Shown here: in pieces, positions 9,086-16,721 of the stretch
How the letters are laid out: each line of letters begins with the position of its first letter
Numbering within the stretch: the stretch's first letter is position 1
Source: Pontibacter aquaedesilientis
GTDB lineage: Bacteria; Bacteroidota; Bacteroidia; Cytophagales; Hymenobacteraceae
Reading direction: 5' to 3'
Length of the DNA stretch: 64,000 bases
NCBI RefSeq assembly: GCF_014773225.1
Contig: NZ_JACXAJ010000001.1
Location: forward strand, 558,001-622,000
Made by a program: the position numbers and the translations under genes
Notes under the pieces: model-generated
The model's input: the letters and a program-made list of their open reading frames with translations, nothing else
What the model was told of the DNA's origin: nothing
Database searches by the model: none

Positions 9086-10024
9086 ATGGAAATAGAAAAA
9101 GTTAAGTGTCTTATTATCGGTTCAGGACCAGCTGGCTATACAGCTGCCATCTATGCGTCAAGAGCCGGACTCAATCCCGTTTTATATCAAGGTCTTCAGC
9201 CCGGAGGCCAGCTTACCATCACCAATGACGTAGAGAACTATCCAGGTTACCCGGATGGGATCAACGGGCCACAGATGATGGAGGACTTTAAACGTCAGGC
9301 AGAACGTTTCGGCACCGACGTTAGGTATGGCATAGCCACCGCCGTGGATTTCTCTTCACAGCCGCACAAAGTAACGATTGACGACCAGAAAGTGATTGAG
9401 GCCCATACCGTGATTATCTCGACGGGTGCCTCTGCCAAGTGGTTAGGTATGGAATCGGAGGCAAGATTGAATGGAAACGGCGTGAGCGCCTGTGCCGTTT
9501 GTGACGGGTTTTTCTATAGAGGTCAGGATGTGGCCATAGTAGGAGCCGGTGACACGGCTGCTGAAGAAGCGACCTACCTTTCCAATATCTGTAACAAGGT
9601 ATACATGATTATTCGCCGTGACGAGATGCGTGCCTCCACCATCATGCAGGAGCGTGTGAAGAAAACGAAGAATATTGAAATACTCTGGAACTCGGTGACC
9701 GATGACATTCTTGGGGATGACGTGGTAGAAGCCGTGCGCGTGCGAAACGTTCTCACAGATGAACTTCGTGAGATTCCGGTGAAGGGTTTCTTTGTGGCGA
9801 TTGGCCACAAACCAAACTCAGATATATTTGCTGAATACCTGAACCTGGACGAGAATGGTTACATTCGCACCATACCAGGCACCAGCAAAACAAACATTGA
9901 CGGCGTCTTTGCCTGTGGCGATGTACAGGACTTTACCTATCGTCAGGCGGTGACCGCTGCTGGTTCTGGTTGTATGGCTGCGCTTGATGCAGAACGCTAC
10001 ATGGCTGCTCAGGATTTGCACTAA
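9086..10024 (+). CDS. trxB: Thioredoxin-disulfide reductase
   Basis: FAD enzyme that reduces thioredoxin with NADPH in the cytoplasm. The N-terminal FAD Rossmann motif (CLIIGSGPAGYTAAIYASRAG), the redox CxxC (SACAVCDGFFYRG), the NADPH-binding motif (VAIVGAGDTAAEEATYLS) and the C-terminal GVFACGDVQDFTYRQAVTAAGSG are in order. The ATG at 9086 (MEIEKVKC) is chosen because the longer frame from a TTG at 9044 overlaps the probable -7 element TATACTTG at 9047. The result is 312 residues, normal for the family. Confidence 0.96.
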   Translation: MEIEKVKCLIIGSGPAGYTAAIYASRAGLNPVLYQGLQPGGQLTITNDVENYPGYPDGINGPQMMEDFKRQAERFGTDVRYGIATAVDFSSQPHKVTIDDQKVIEAHTVIISTGASAKWLGMESEARLNGNGVSACAVCDGFFYRGQDVAIVGAGDTAAEEATYLSNICNKVYMIIRRDEMRASTIMQERVKKTKNIEILWNSVTDDILGDDVVEAVRVRNVLTDELREIPVKGFFVAIGHKPNSDIFAEYLNLDENGYIRTIPGTSKTNIDGVFACGDVQDFTYRQAVTAAGSGCMAALDAERYMAAQDLH

Positions 10025-10158
10025 AAAATGCGTGAGACAATGCCCGGATTTAGAGTTTTTGTGCTTTTTGCCGGTTTGTCCTACAATAAAATGGCGCTGC
10101 TGTAGTTGTGATTGCGAGATTAAAACCGAGTCTGCAGTTTCGCCCAATAAAGATTCTA

Positions 10159-11208
10159 ATGCCACAGTTTAAAGCACCCGTTTCATCTTTACTATTATTT
10201 GTCTTGCTCCTTTTCGGGGCAGGCAGTGCCGCTGCACAGGGTAAAGTAAAAGATCTTTTCAAGGTAAAGTCCCCAAAGATCGATTACGTACGCCCTGATA
10301 CCACGATCCTGATCAAGTACGAGGAATTCCCGGACGAAGAGTCGGATGCGGGGAAGTCTATCTTTTTCAATCCCAAAAAAGAACTTTCTATTGTCAGTGA
10401 AGATACTTCGGATCTGGACATGGGGGAGCAGCACATTGTGGAGGTCTCGGAGGAAGTGCTCATTGACTCATCCTGGATTAAAATTGCAGGCTATTATGCG
10501 ATTTGGGATACGCGGAACATCAATCCGTATCGTTTGGACGGGCGCCAACTAAAAGATACGGTTGATATCACGCTATATGATCCACGGGTGAAGCGCGACT
10601 ATAAAATGCCACTTGAGAAAACGCCTGTCACTAGTCATTTCGGTCATAGGGGATACAGGTGGCACTACGGTACCGACATTGATCTGGATACGGGAGATTC
10701 TATATATGCCGCGTTTGATGGAGTTGTTCGTATCAACAAATGGGATGGCGGTGGCTATGGTAACTACATTGTGTTGCGGCACTATAACGGCCTTGAAACG
10801 TTGTATGGCCACATGAGCAAAACCATCGCCCAGACCGGTCAGTTTGTGAAAGCCGGAGAGGTGATTGGTTTGGGTGGCAGCACAGGCCGTAGCTCAGGTC
10901 CACACCTGCATTATGAGGTACGCTACCAAGGCAACCCGCTGGATCCTGAGTTAATGTACGACTTTCCGGATTACCTTCTGAAAGGACAGAGTTTTGTCAT
11001 CACATCGGCGCTGTTCAACTACTATAACAGAGCAAAAGGCAGCTCTACCAGCGGCTCGCGCAAGGCCTCATACCACAAAGTGCGCAGCGGAGATACGCTT
11101 TCAGGTATAGCCAAGCGCTATGGCGTGCCGGTCACTCAGATTACCAAACTGAATGGCATCAGTACCCGTACTACCCTGAAAGTAGGACGATCTCTCCGTA
11201 TCAAGTAA
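10159..11208 (+). CDS. M23 family metallopeptidase with C-terminal LysM domain
   Basis: Secreted peptidoglycan-binding LytM-type endopeptidase or septation factor. A signal peptide follows MPQFKAPVSSLLLFVLLLF and is cut near SAAAQ. The M23 domain (about residues 165-285) keeps the metal ligands in SHFGHRGYRWHYGTDIDL and the HLHYEVR pair. A LysM domain (HKVRSGDTLSGIAKRYGVPVTQI) ends the protein. The start at ATG 10159 places the signal peptide at the N-terminus, whereas the longer frame from 10108 has no start support. It lies 14 nt before bshB1, so the two may be co-transcribed. Confidence 0.9.
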   Translation: MPQFKAPVSSLLLFVLLLFGAGSAAAQGKVKDLFKVKSPKIDYVRPDTTILIKYEEFPDEESDAGKSIFFNPKKELSIVSEDTSDLDMGEQHIVEVSEEVLIDSSWIKIAGYYAIWDTRNINPYRLDGRQLKDTVDITLYDPRVKRDYKMPLEKTPVTSHFGHRGYRWHYGTDIDLDTGDSIYAAFDGVVRINKWDGGGYGNYIVLRHYNGLETLYGHMSKTIAQTGQFVKAGEVIGLGGSTGRSSGPHLHYEVRYQGNPLDPELMYDFPDYLLKGQSFVITSALFNYYNRAKGSSTSGSRKASYHKVRSGDTLSGIAKRYGVPVTQITKLNGISTRTTLKVGRSLRIK

Positions 11209-11222
11209 CTCAGAAACCATCA

Positions 11223-11942
11223 ATGAAATTAGACATACTTGCCTTTGCCGCACACCCCGATGACGTAGAGTTGGGTTGTGCCGGAACCCTTATAGCACAT
11301 ATTGCTGCTGGAAAGAAAGCTGGGGTAGTAGACCTTACCCGTGGTGAGCTCGGTACAAGAGGAACGCCAGCTGAACGGGTGGCAGAGGCCGAGGAGGCGG
11401 CGAACATCATGGGCTTATCGGTACGCGATAACCTGGGCTTTGCAGACGGTTTTTTTGCCAACGACAAAGAGCACCAATTACAGATTGTCCGTAAAGTTCG
11501 CCAGTATCAGCCTGAGATCGTGCTAATGAACGCCTTGCATGACCGTCATCCGGATCATGGAAGAGGAGCGGCCGTTGTTTTGGAGGCCTGTTTCCTGGCA
11601 GGTCTTAAAATGATCAAGACACTGGGGGACGATGGATTGGAGCAGGCAGCCTGGCGACCAAATGCTATGTATAACTTCATCCAGGACCGCTATATCACAC
11701 CTGATTTTGTAATGGATGTGACGCCTTACTGGGAAAAGAAAATGGAAACCATTCGCGCTTTCCGTACTCAGTTTTACAATCCGGATGATAACTCACCCAA
11801 CACCTACATTTCTTCGCCAGAGTTTCTGGGCTTTATCGAGTCCAGGGGAAAGGAGTTTGGGCATGCAATCGGTGTAACCTATGGCGAGGGTTTCACGGCA
11901 GCCAAAAAAGTAGGTGTCAGAAATCTTTTCGATTTGATCTAA
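11223..11942 (+). CDS. bshB1: Bacillithiol biosynthesis deacetylase BshB1
   Basis: Removes the acetyl group from GlcNAc-malate in the synthesis of bacillithiol, the low-molecular-weight thiol of Firmicutes and many Bacteroidota. The LmbE-type zinc deacetylase fold is shown by FAAHPDDVELGCAGTLI at the N-terminus and DRHPDHGRGAAVV in the middle, which hold the metal ligands. LTRGELGTRGTPAERVAEAEEAA and LGFADGFF are characteristic of BshB1 rather than MshB. Length is 239 residues, normal. It is followed by a terminator shared with the converging accC. Confidence 0.94.
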   Translation: MKLDILAFAAHPDDVELGCAGTLIAHIAAGKKAGVVDLTRGELGTRGTPAERVAEAEEAANIMGLSVRDNLGFADGFFANDKEHQLQIVRKVRQYQPEIVLMNALHDRHPDHGRGAAVVLEACFLAGLKMIKTLGDDGLEQAAWRPNAMYNFIQDRYITPDFVMDVTPYWEKKMETIRAFRTQFYNPDDNSPNTYISSPEFLGFIESRGKEFGHAIGVTYGEGFTAAKKVGVRNLFDLI

Positions 11943-11955
11943 ACCAATATAAATG

Positions 11956-11992
11956 AAAAGGGGAGCCGTTCTGAAAACGGCTCCCCTTTTTT
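11956..11992. terminator. Bidirectional terminator between bshB1 and accC
   Basis: AAAAGGGGAGCCGTT and AACGGCTCCCCTTTT form a perfect stem around a short loop, with A and T tracts on both sides, so it can serve both converging genes. Confidence 0.9.
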
Positions 11993-12006
11993 GTATGCTG
12001 CTATAC

Positions 12007-13512
12007 CTATTTTACTCTGTTCTTGCGCCAGTTCGACCCCATGCCACCAGACTGGTTGCTTTCGGTTGTCGTGCTAACCTTAGGTTTGTTTTTTGTCAGC
12101 AACATGGCTGCAAGCACGGCCGCAATTTCTTCTGAATCTTCGGTCGCCTTAGGCTCCAACACACTAGGGTTGAAGTAGAGCTCAATGAACTTGGTGTCAA
12201 AGATACCAGAAACGAAAGCCTCGTGTTGGAGCACAAACCTGCCAAACGGGAGGGTGGTCTCTATACCTGTGATCTTATACTCGTCGATGGCACGAATCAT
12301 TTTTTCGATGGCTTCCTGGCGGTCTTTGCCAAAAGTCACCAGTTTGGCGATCATCGGGTCGTAGTAAATCGGTATATCCATACCTTGCTCAAAACCATCG
12401 TCTACACGGACGCCCAATCCTTGCGGCCGGATGTAAGTTTCGAGACGGCCAATGTCAGGCAGGAAGTTGTTAGCCGGATCTTCGGCGTATACACGCAGCT
12501 CAAGGGCGTGACCGGTAATCTGCAGATCCTCCTGACGGAAGCTCAGCGGTTTGCCTTCTGCAACCTGAATCTGCTCCTTCACCAGGTCCAGTCCAGTGAT
12601 CTGTTCCGTTACCGGGTGTTCAACCTGCAGACGGGTATTCATTTCCAGGAAGTAGAAATTCAGGTTTTCGTCAACCAGAAATTCTACAGTACCGGCACCT
12701 ACATAGTCGCAAGCCTTGGCCACGTCTACGGCACAGCGTCCCATTTCCTCTCTCAAGCCAGGTGTAAGTACGGCCGAAGGGGCTTCCTCAATTACCTTCT
12801 GGTGACGACGCTGGATGGAGCACTCACGCTCGAACAAATGCACGATGTTACCATGCGTATCGCCCAGTACCTGTATCTCAATGTGGCGTGGAGAGCCAAT
12901 GTATTTCTCAATAAAGACGGAACCATCGCCAAAGGCAGAAGTAGCCTCGCTTACGGCTAGCTTCATCTGCTCCTCGAACACATCCACGTTTTCAACCACG
13001 CGCATACCTTTACCGCCCCCGCCTGCACTGGCTTTTATCAGGATCGGGAAGCCAACTTCAGAAGCGATTACTTTGGCCTCCTCTACATCCGTGATAGCTT
13101 CTTCGGTGCCTGGCACCATCGGGATGTTATACTTGGCAACAGCGGCTTTGGCGGCCAGTTTGCTGCCCATTAGCTCAATTGCCTCAGGGGAGGGAGCTAT
13201 GAAGATCAAACCGGCTTCTTTCACCTGTCGGGCAAAGCTTGCATTTTCAGACAGGAAACCGTAGCCTGGGTGTATGGCGTCAACCTGCAGACGCTTGCAC
13301 ACGTCTATAATAACATCGCCACGCAGGTATGACTCATTAGACTTGGGTCCGCCTACGCAAACAGCCTCGTCGGCATAACGTACGTGCAGGGCGTTACGGT
13401 CTGCCTCACTGTAAATGGCTACCGTGCTGATACCCATTTCTTTGGCCGATCGCATAACACGCAGCGCTATTTCGCCTCGGTTGGCTATTAGTATCTTGTT
13501 GATTTTTCTCAT
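12007..13512 (-). CDS. accC: Biotin carboxylase subunit of acetyl-CoA (or propionyl-CoA) carboxylase
   Basis: ATP-dependent carboxylation of biotin on the carrier protein, the first half-reaction of malonyl-CoA formation. It starts MRKINKILIANRGEIALRVMRSAKE at 13512, and the longer frame from 13539 adds a Cys-rich stretch unlike the family. Visible motifs: pre-ATP-grasp domain, glycine-rich ATP loop (KASAGGGGKGMRVV), EMNTRLQVEHPVTEQITGLDLV with catalytic residues, and the C-terminal biotin carboxylase domain. About 45 residues beyond the usual core (PKATEDSEEIAA to the end) form a low-complexity tail found in Bacteroidota homologues. No accB is next to it, so the carboxyltransferase partner is unknown. 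Confidence 0.92.
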   Translation of the reverse strand: MRKINKILIANRGEIALRVMRSAKEMGISTVAIYSEADRNALHVRYADEAVCVGGPKSNESYLRGDVIIDVCKRLQVDAIHPGYGFLSENASFARQVKEAGLIFIAPSPEAIELMGSKLAAKAAVAKYNIPMVPGTEEAITDVEEAKVIASEVGFPILIKASAGGGGKGMRVVENVDVFEEQMKLAVSEATSAFGDGSVFIEKYIGSPRHIEIQVLGDTHGNIVHLFERECSIQRRHQKVIEEAPSAVLTPGLREEMGRCAVDVAKACDYVGAGTVEFLVDENLNFYFLEMNTRLQVEHPVTEQITGLDLVKEQIQVAEGKPLSFRQEDLQITGHALELRVYAEDPANNFLPDIGRLETYIRPQGLGVRVDDGFEQGMDIPIYYDPMIAKLVTFGKDRQEAIEKMIRAIDEYKITGIETTLPFGRFVLQHEAFVSGIFDTKFIELYFNPSVLEPKATEDSEEIAAVLAAMLLTKNKPKVSTTTESNQSGGMGSNWRKNRVK

Positions 13513-13720
13513 GCAGCAGCAAAGCTTTATTTTCTTCAAAGAAACAGCATTGTAGGCAAACTTAAAAATGAGTAGCCGAAAAAGGGAAGGGGATAGTATT
13601 AGAAATTGTTTATGAATCTATAAAATCATAAATTTGCTGGCATTATACTTAGAACTGGATATATAGCACAACTAACTATATCAGTACCTTAAATTATCCC
13701 GAAACTTAATTAAACACAAG

Positions 13721-14959
13721 GTGGATTTATTTGAAAAGTTGTTGACCAACAGAGGTCCGTTAGGCAGCCACTCACATTATGCGCATGGCTATTTTACGTT
13801 TCCAAAGCTTGAAGGGGAGATCGCTCCGCGCATGAAGTTCAGGGGCAAGGAAGTACTTACCTGGAGCCTTAACAACTACCTGGGCCTGGCGAACCACCCT
13901 GAAGTACGTAAAGCTGACGCTGATGCCGCTGCAGAGTGGGGCATGGCCTACCCAATGGGTGCCCGTATTATGTCTGGCAACTCAAACATGCATGAAAAAC
14001 TGGAGGCTGACCTGGCTGACTTCGTTAAGAAGCCTGACGCGTTATTGCTGAACTTCGGTTATCAGGGTGTGGTATCGATCATTGATGCCTTGGTAGACCG
14101 CCACGACGTGATTGTATACGACGCTGAGTCACATGCCTGTATTATTGATGGTGTGCGTCTGCACCAGGGCAAGCGTTTTGTGTATGCGCACAACGATATG
14201 GCTAGCCTGGAGAAACAACTGGAGCGTGCTACGCGCTGGACTGACAATACTGGCGGTGCTATCCTGGTGATTACCGAAGGTGTGTTTGGTATGTCTGGTA
14301 ACTTAGGCAAACTAAAGGAAGTTGTAGATCTGAAAGAGAAATTCCAGTTCAGACTACTAGTGGACGATGCACACGGTTTCGGTACCATGGGTGCTACAGG
14401 CGCTGGTACAGGCGAGCACCTGGAATGTCAGGATGGCATCGACGTGTATTTCTCAACCTTTGCCAAGTCTATGGCCAGCATCGGAGCTTTCGTGGCGGCT
14501 GATGAACAAGTGGTAGAGTATCTGCGCTACAACATGCGTTCACAGATTTTTGCCAAGTCACTACCCATGCCACTCACTGTAGGCGCTATCAAACGTCTGG
14601 AGTTGCTGCGCACAAACCCTGAGTTGAAAGACAAATTATGGGAAGTGGTGAATGCCCTGCAAACAGGACTTCGCGAAAAAGGCTTCAATATCGGTACAAC
14701 GGAATCACCGGTAACACCAGTGTTCCTGAACGGCCAGATTCCGGATGCTACCCAGTTAACGCTGGACCTGCGTGAGAACTACAATATCTTCTGCTCTATC
14801 GTGGTTTACCCGGTGGTTCCTAAAGATGTGATCATGCTGCGCCTTATACCGACTGCCGTGCACTCGCTGGACGACGTGAAAGAGACAATTGAGGCTTTCG
14901 AGAAGATTGCACAAAAGCTAGATAAAGGTCTATACTCTAAGTCGACGGTATCCGCTTAA
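13721..14959 (+). CDS. PLP-dependent alpha-oxoamine synthase family protein (serine palmitoyltransferase-like)
   Basis: Class I/II fold-type I PLP enzyme of the KBL/BioF/SPT group, which condenses an amino acid with an acyl-CoA. Core motifs: LTWSLNNYLGLANHPEVRKAD, the substrate-binding GARIMSGNSNMHEKLEADLADF, LLVDDAHGFGTMGATGAG, and the PLP lysine in YFSTFAKSMASIGAF. Sphingolipids are common in this phylum, so serine palmitoyltransferase is the best guess, but 2-amino-3-ketobutyrate ligase or a related activity cannot be excluded. The start is GTG at 13721, as no ATG gives a full N-terminus. The next gene, 106 nt on, encodes a histone H1-like protein. Confidence 0.8.
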   Translation: MDLFEKLLTNRGPLGSHSHYAHGYFTFPKLEGEIAPRMKFRGKEVLTWSLNNYLGLANHPEVRKADADAAAEWGMAYPMGARIMSGNSNMHEKLEADLADFVKKPDALLLNFGYQGVVSIIDALVDRHDVIVYDAESHACIIDGVRLHQGKRFVYAHNDMASLEKQLERATRWTDNTGGAILVITEGVFGMSGNLGKLKEVVDLKEKFQFRLLVDDAHGFGTMGATGAGTGEHLECQDGIDVYFSTFAKSMASIGAFVAADEQVVEYLRYNMRSQIFAKSLPMPLTVGAIKRLELLRTNPELKDKLWEVVNALQTGLREKGFNIGTTESPVTPVFLNGQIPDATQLTLDLRENYNIFCSIVVYPVVPKDVIMLRLIPTAVHSLDDVKETIEAFEKIAQKLDKGLYSKSTVSA

Positions 14960-15065
14960 TTTGCTGTAAAGGCATATATTAAAGTTTGCTAATCTTTGCA
15001 TGTTATCATTTATTGTGTATATTAGAGCAGTAAAAACAAATGTTTCACTATAATAAACACCTGTA

Positions 15066-15257
15066 ATGAACAACAACTTTAGCAAACTCAAGGATCTGGT
15101 TATGTCGTTGGAGTCTGACTTCGAGAAATTCTACGATAAGAACAACGCAGCTGCCGGTACTCGTGTACGTAAAGGTATGCAAGATCTGAAAAACATGGCT
15201 CAGGACATCCGTAAGGAAGTTCAGGACATGAAAAACAGCACTACTGAGAAGAAATAA
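15066..15257 (+). CDS. Histone H1-like small basic protein
   Basis: A 63-residue Lys-rich helical protein with the Bacteroidota histone H1-like signature: LKDLVMSLESDFEKFYDKNNAAAGTRVRKG and DLKNMAQDIRKEVQDMKNS. Members are small, abundant and probably DNA-associated, related to the Hc1 family by name, but their role is poorly established. It has its own terminator and is probably a separate transcript. No second domain is present and the length is typical. Confidence 0.85.
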   Translation: MNNNFSKLKDLVMSLESDFEKFYDKNNAAAGTRVRKGMQDLKNMAQDIRKEVQDMKNSTTEKK

Positions 15258-15280
15258 TAAGCTTTTTAAGTAAGCATAAC

Positions 15281-15312
15281 AAAAAAGGTGGTCTGAAAAG
15301 ACCACCTTTTTT
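15281..15312. terminator. Bidirectional terminator between the H1-like gene and tyrS
   Basis: AAAAAAGGTGGTCT and AGACCACCTTTTTT form a perfect 14-bp stem with a GAAA tetraloop, usable from both sides. Confidence 0.93.
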
Positions 15313-15335
15313 GTTTGTAATAAACTGGTTTGTAG

Positions 15336-16640
15336 TTAGTTAACTGAAACCAGGAAGTAGTTTTTCTTGCCCTTCTGCACAACCAGGTACTTTTGCTGCA
15401 ACAACTCAAAGTTTACCTGGTCTTCCGTTCCCGAAACCTTTTGGCGGTTAATGCTCACGCCGCCATTCTTAATCATGCGCTTTGCCTCGCCTTTCGATTC
15501 GAATATTTGGCCTCCTGTCACTTCAGAAAGCAGATCGCTCACAGTAGCGGCAGTTTCGTAGTTTTGACGCGATACTTCTATTTGTGGTACGCCCTCGAAA
15601 ACAGATAGCAAAATATCCTCCCGAAGCCCTTTTAGCGTCTCTAAATCGCCTTTTCCAAATAAAATTTCAGAGGCATCTACCGCAGCCATATAATCTTCTT
15701 CGGAGTGTACCCGAATTGTAACATCCTTAGCCAGGGCTTTCTGCAGCACGCGCAAATGTGGGGCTTGTTTGTGCTCTTCTGTCAGGCTTTCAATTTCTTC
15801 CTTAGGAAGCAATGTATACACTTTGATCAGCTTCTCTGCCTCTTCGTCGGATAGGTTGAGCCAGAACTGGTAGAATTTGTAGGGTGACGTAAAAGCAGGG
15901 TCGAGCCACACGTTGCCACCTTCAGACTTGCCGAATTTAGTGCCATCCGACTTCGTTACCAGTTTGCCCACCAACGCGAAGGCTTTGCCTCCATCTATGC
16001 GACGAATCAGTTCAGTCCCGGTCGTGATATTACCCCACTGGTCAGATGCACCCATTTGCAGTCGCACGTTGTTGTGCTTATACAAATGATAAAAATCGTA
16101 GCCCTGGATCAGCTGGTATGAAAACTCTGTAAAGGAAAGTCCTTCGGCGCGATCGCCCTCCTCGTCGGCGCTGATACGCTTCTTAACCGAGTCTTTGGCC
16201 ATCATGTAATTTACGGTGAGGTGTTTGCCTACCTCCCGCAGGAAACCCAGGAAGCTGAACTCTTTAAACCAATCGTAATTGTTCACGATTTCGGCCGAGT
16301 TTTCGCCGCTGTTGAAGTCCAGGAACTTCTCCAGTTGTTTGCGTATACCTGCCTGGTTAGCCAGAAGGGTGTTCTCATCCAGCAGGTTTCGCTCGGCTGA
16401 CTTACCGGATGGGTCACCGATCATACCGGTGGCACCGCCCACCAGGGCAACTGGCTTATGGCCGGCACGCTGCAGGTGCACCAGCAGCATGATGGTGGCC
16501 AGGTTGCCGATGTGAAGGGATGACGCGGTCGGGTCGAAACCGATGTAGCCGGTTGTCATACCGGAGGCCAGTTGTTCTTCTGTGCCAGGCATGAAATCAT
16601 GGAGCATGCCTCTCCATCTTAATTCTTCTATCAGGTTCAT
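15336..16640 (-). CDS. tyrS: Tyrosine--tRNA ligase
   Basis: Class I aminoacyl-tRNA synthetase of 434 residues. It has the HIGH-type motif (SSLHIGN), [20 protein letters not shown] tyrosine pocket residues, the KMSKS-like loop KFGKSEGG and a C-terminal S4 RNA-binding domain ([19 protein letters not shown]). Start [24 protein letters not shown] agrees with the family. Upstream on the - strand, TATATTTG (16674-16667) is a candidate -7 element. No T-box or Tyr leader peptide was seen. Confidence 0.96.
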   Translation of the reverse strand: MNLIEELRWRGMLHDFMPGTEEQLASGMTTGYIGFDPTASSLHIGNLATIMLLVHLQRAGHKPVALVGGATGMIGDPSGKSAERNLLDENTLLANQAGIRKQLEKFLDFNSGENSAEIVNNYDWFKEFSFLGFLREVGKHLTVNYMMAKDSVKKRISADEEGDRAEGLSFTEFSYQLIQGYDFYHLYKHNNVRLQMGASDQWGNITTGTELIRRIDGGKAFALVGKLVTKSDGTKFGKSEGGNVWLDPAFTSPYKFYQFWLNLSDEEAEKLIKVYTLLPKEEIESLTEEHKQAPHLRVLQKALAKDVTIRVHSEEDYMAAVDASEILFGKGDLETLKGLREDILLSVFEGVPQIEVSRQNYETAATVSDLLSEVTGGQIFESKGEAKRMIKNGGVSINRQKVSGTEDQVNFELLQQKYLVVQKGKKNYFLVSVN

Positions 16641-16721
16641 GTAAGCCTTAAATCGTCTGTTCAGGGCAAATATAAAAAAGAGTTGGCAGAATAGAGGGAC
16701 TGTATGCGCATTAGTATGATT

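Noticed and set aside
12223..12960. A 245-codon frame opposite accC
   Set aside because: It is antisense to a strongly conserved biotin carboxylase; its sequence reflects codon bias of accC and has no recognisable domain.
16641..16721. T-box or Tyr leader peptide upstream of tyrS
   Set aside because: The gap is short and holds neither a T-box sequence nor a run of Tyr codons.
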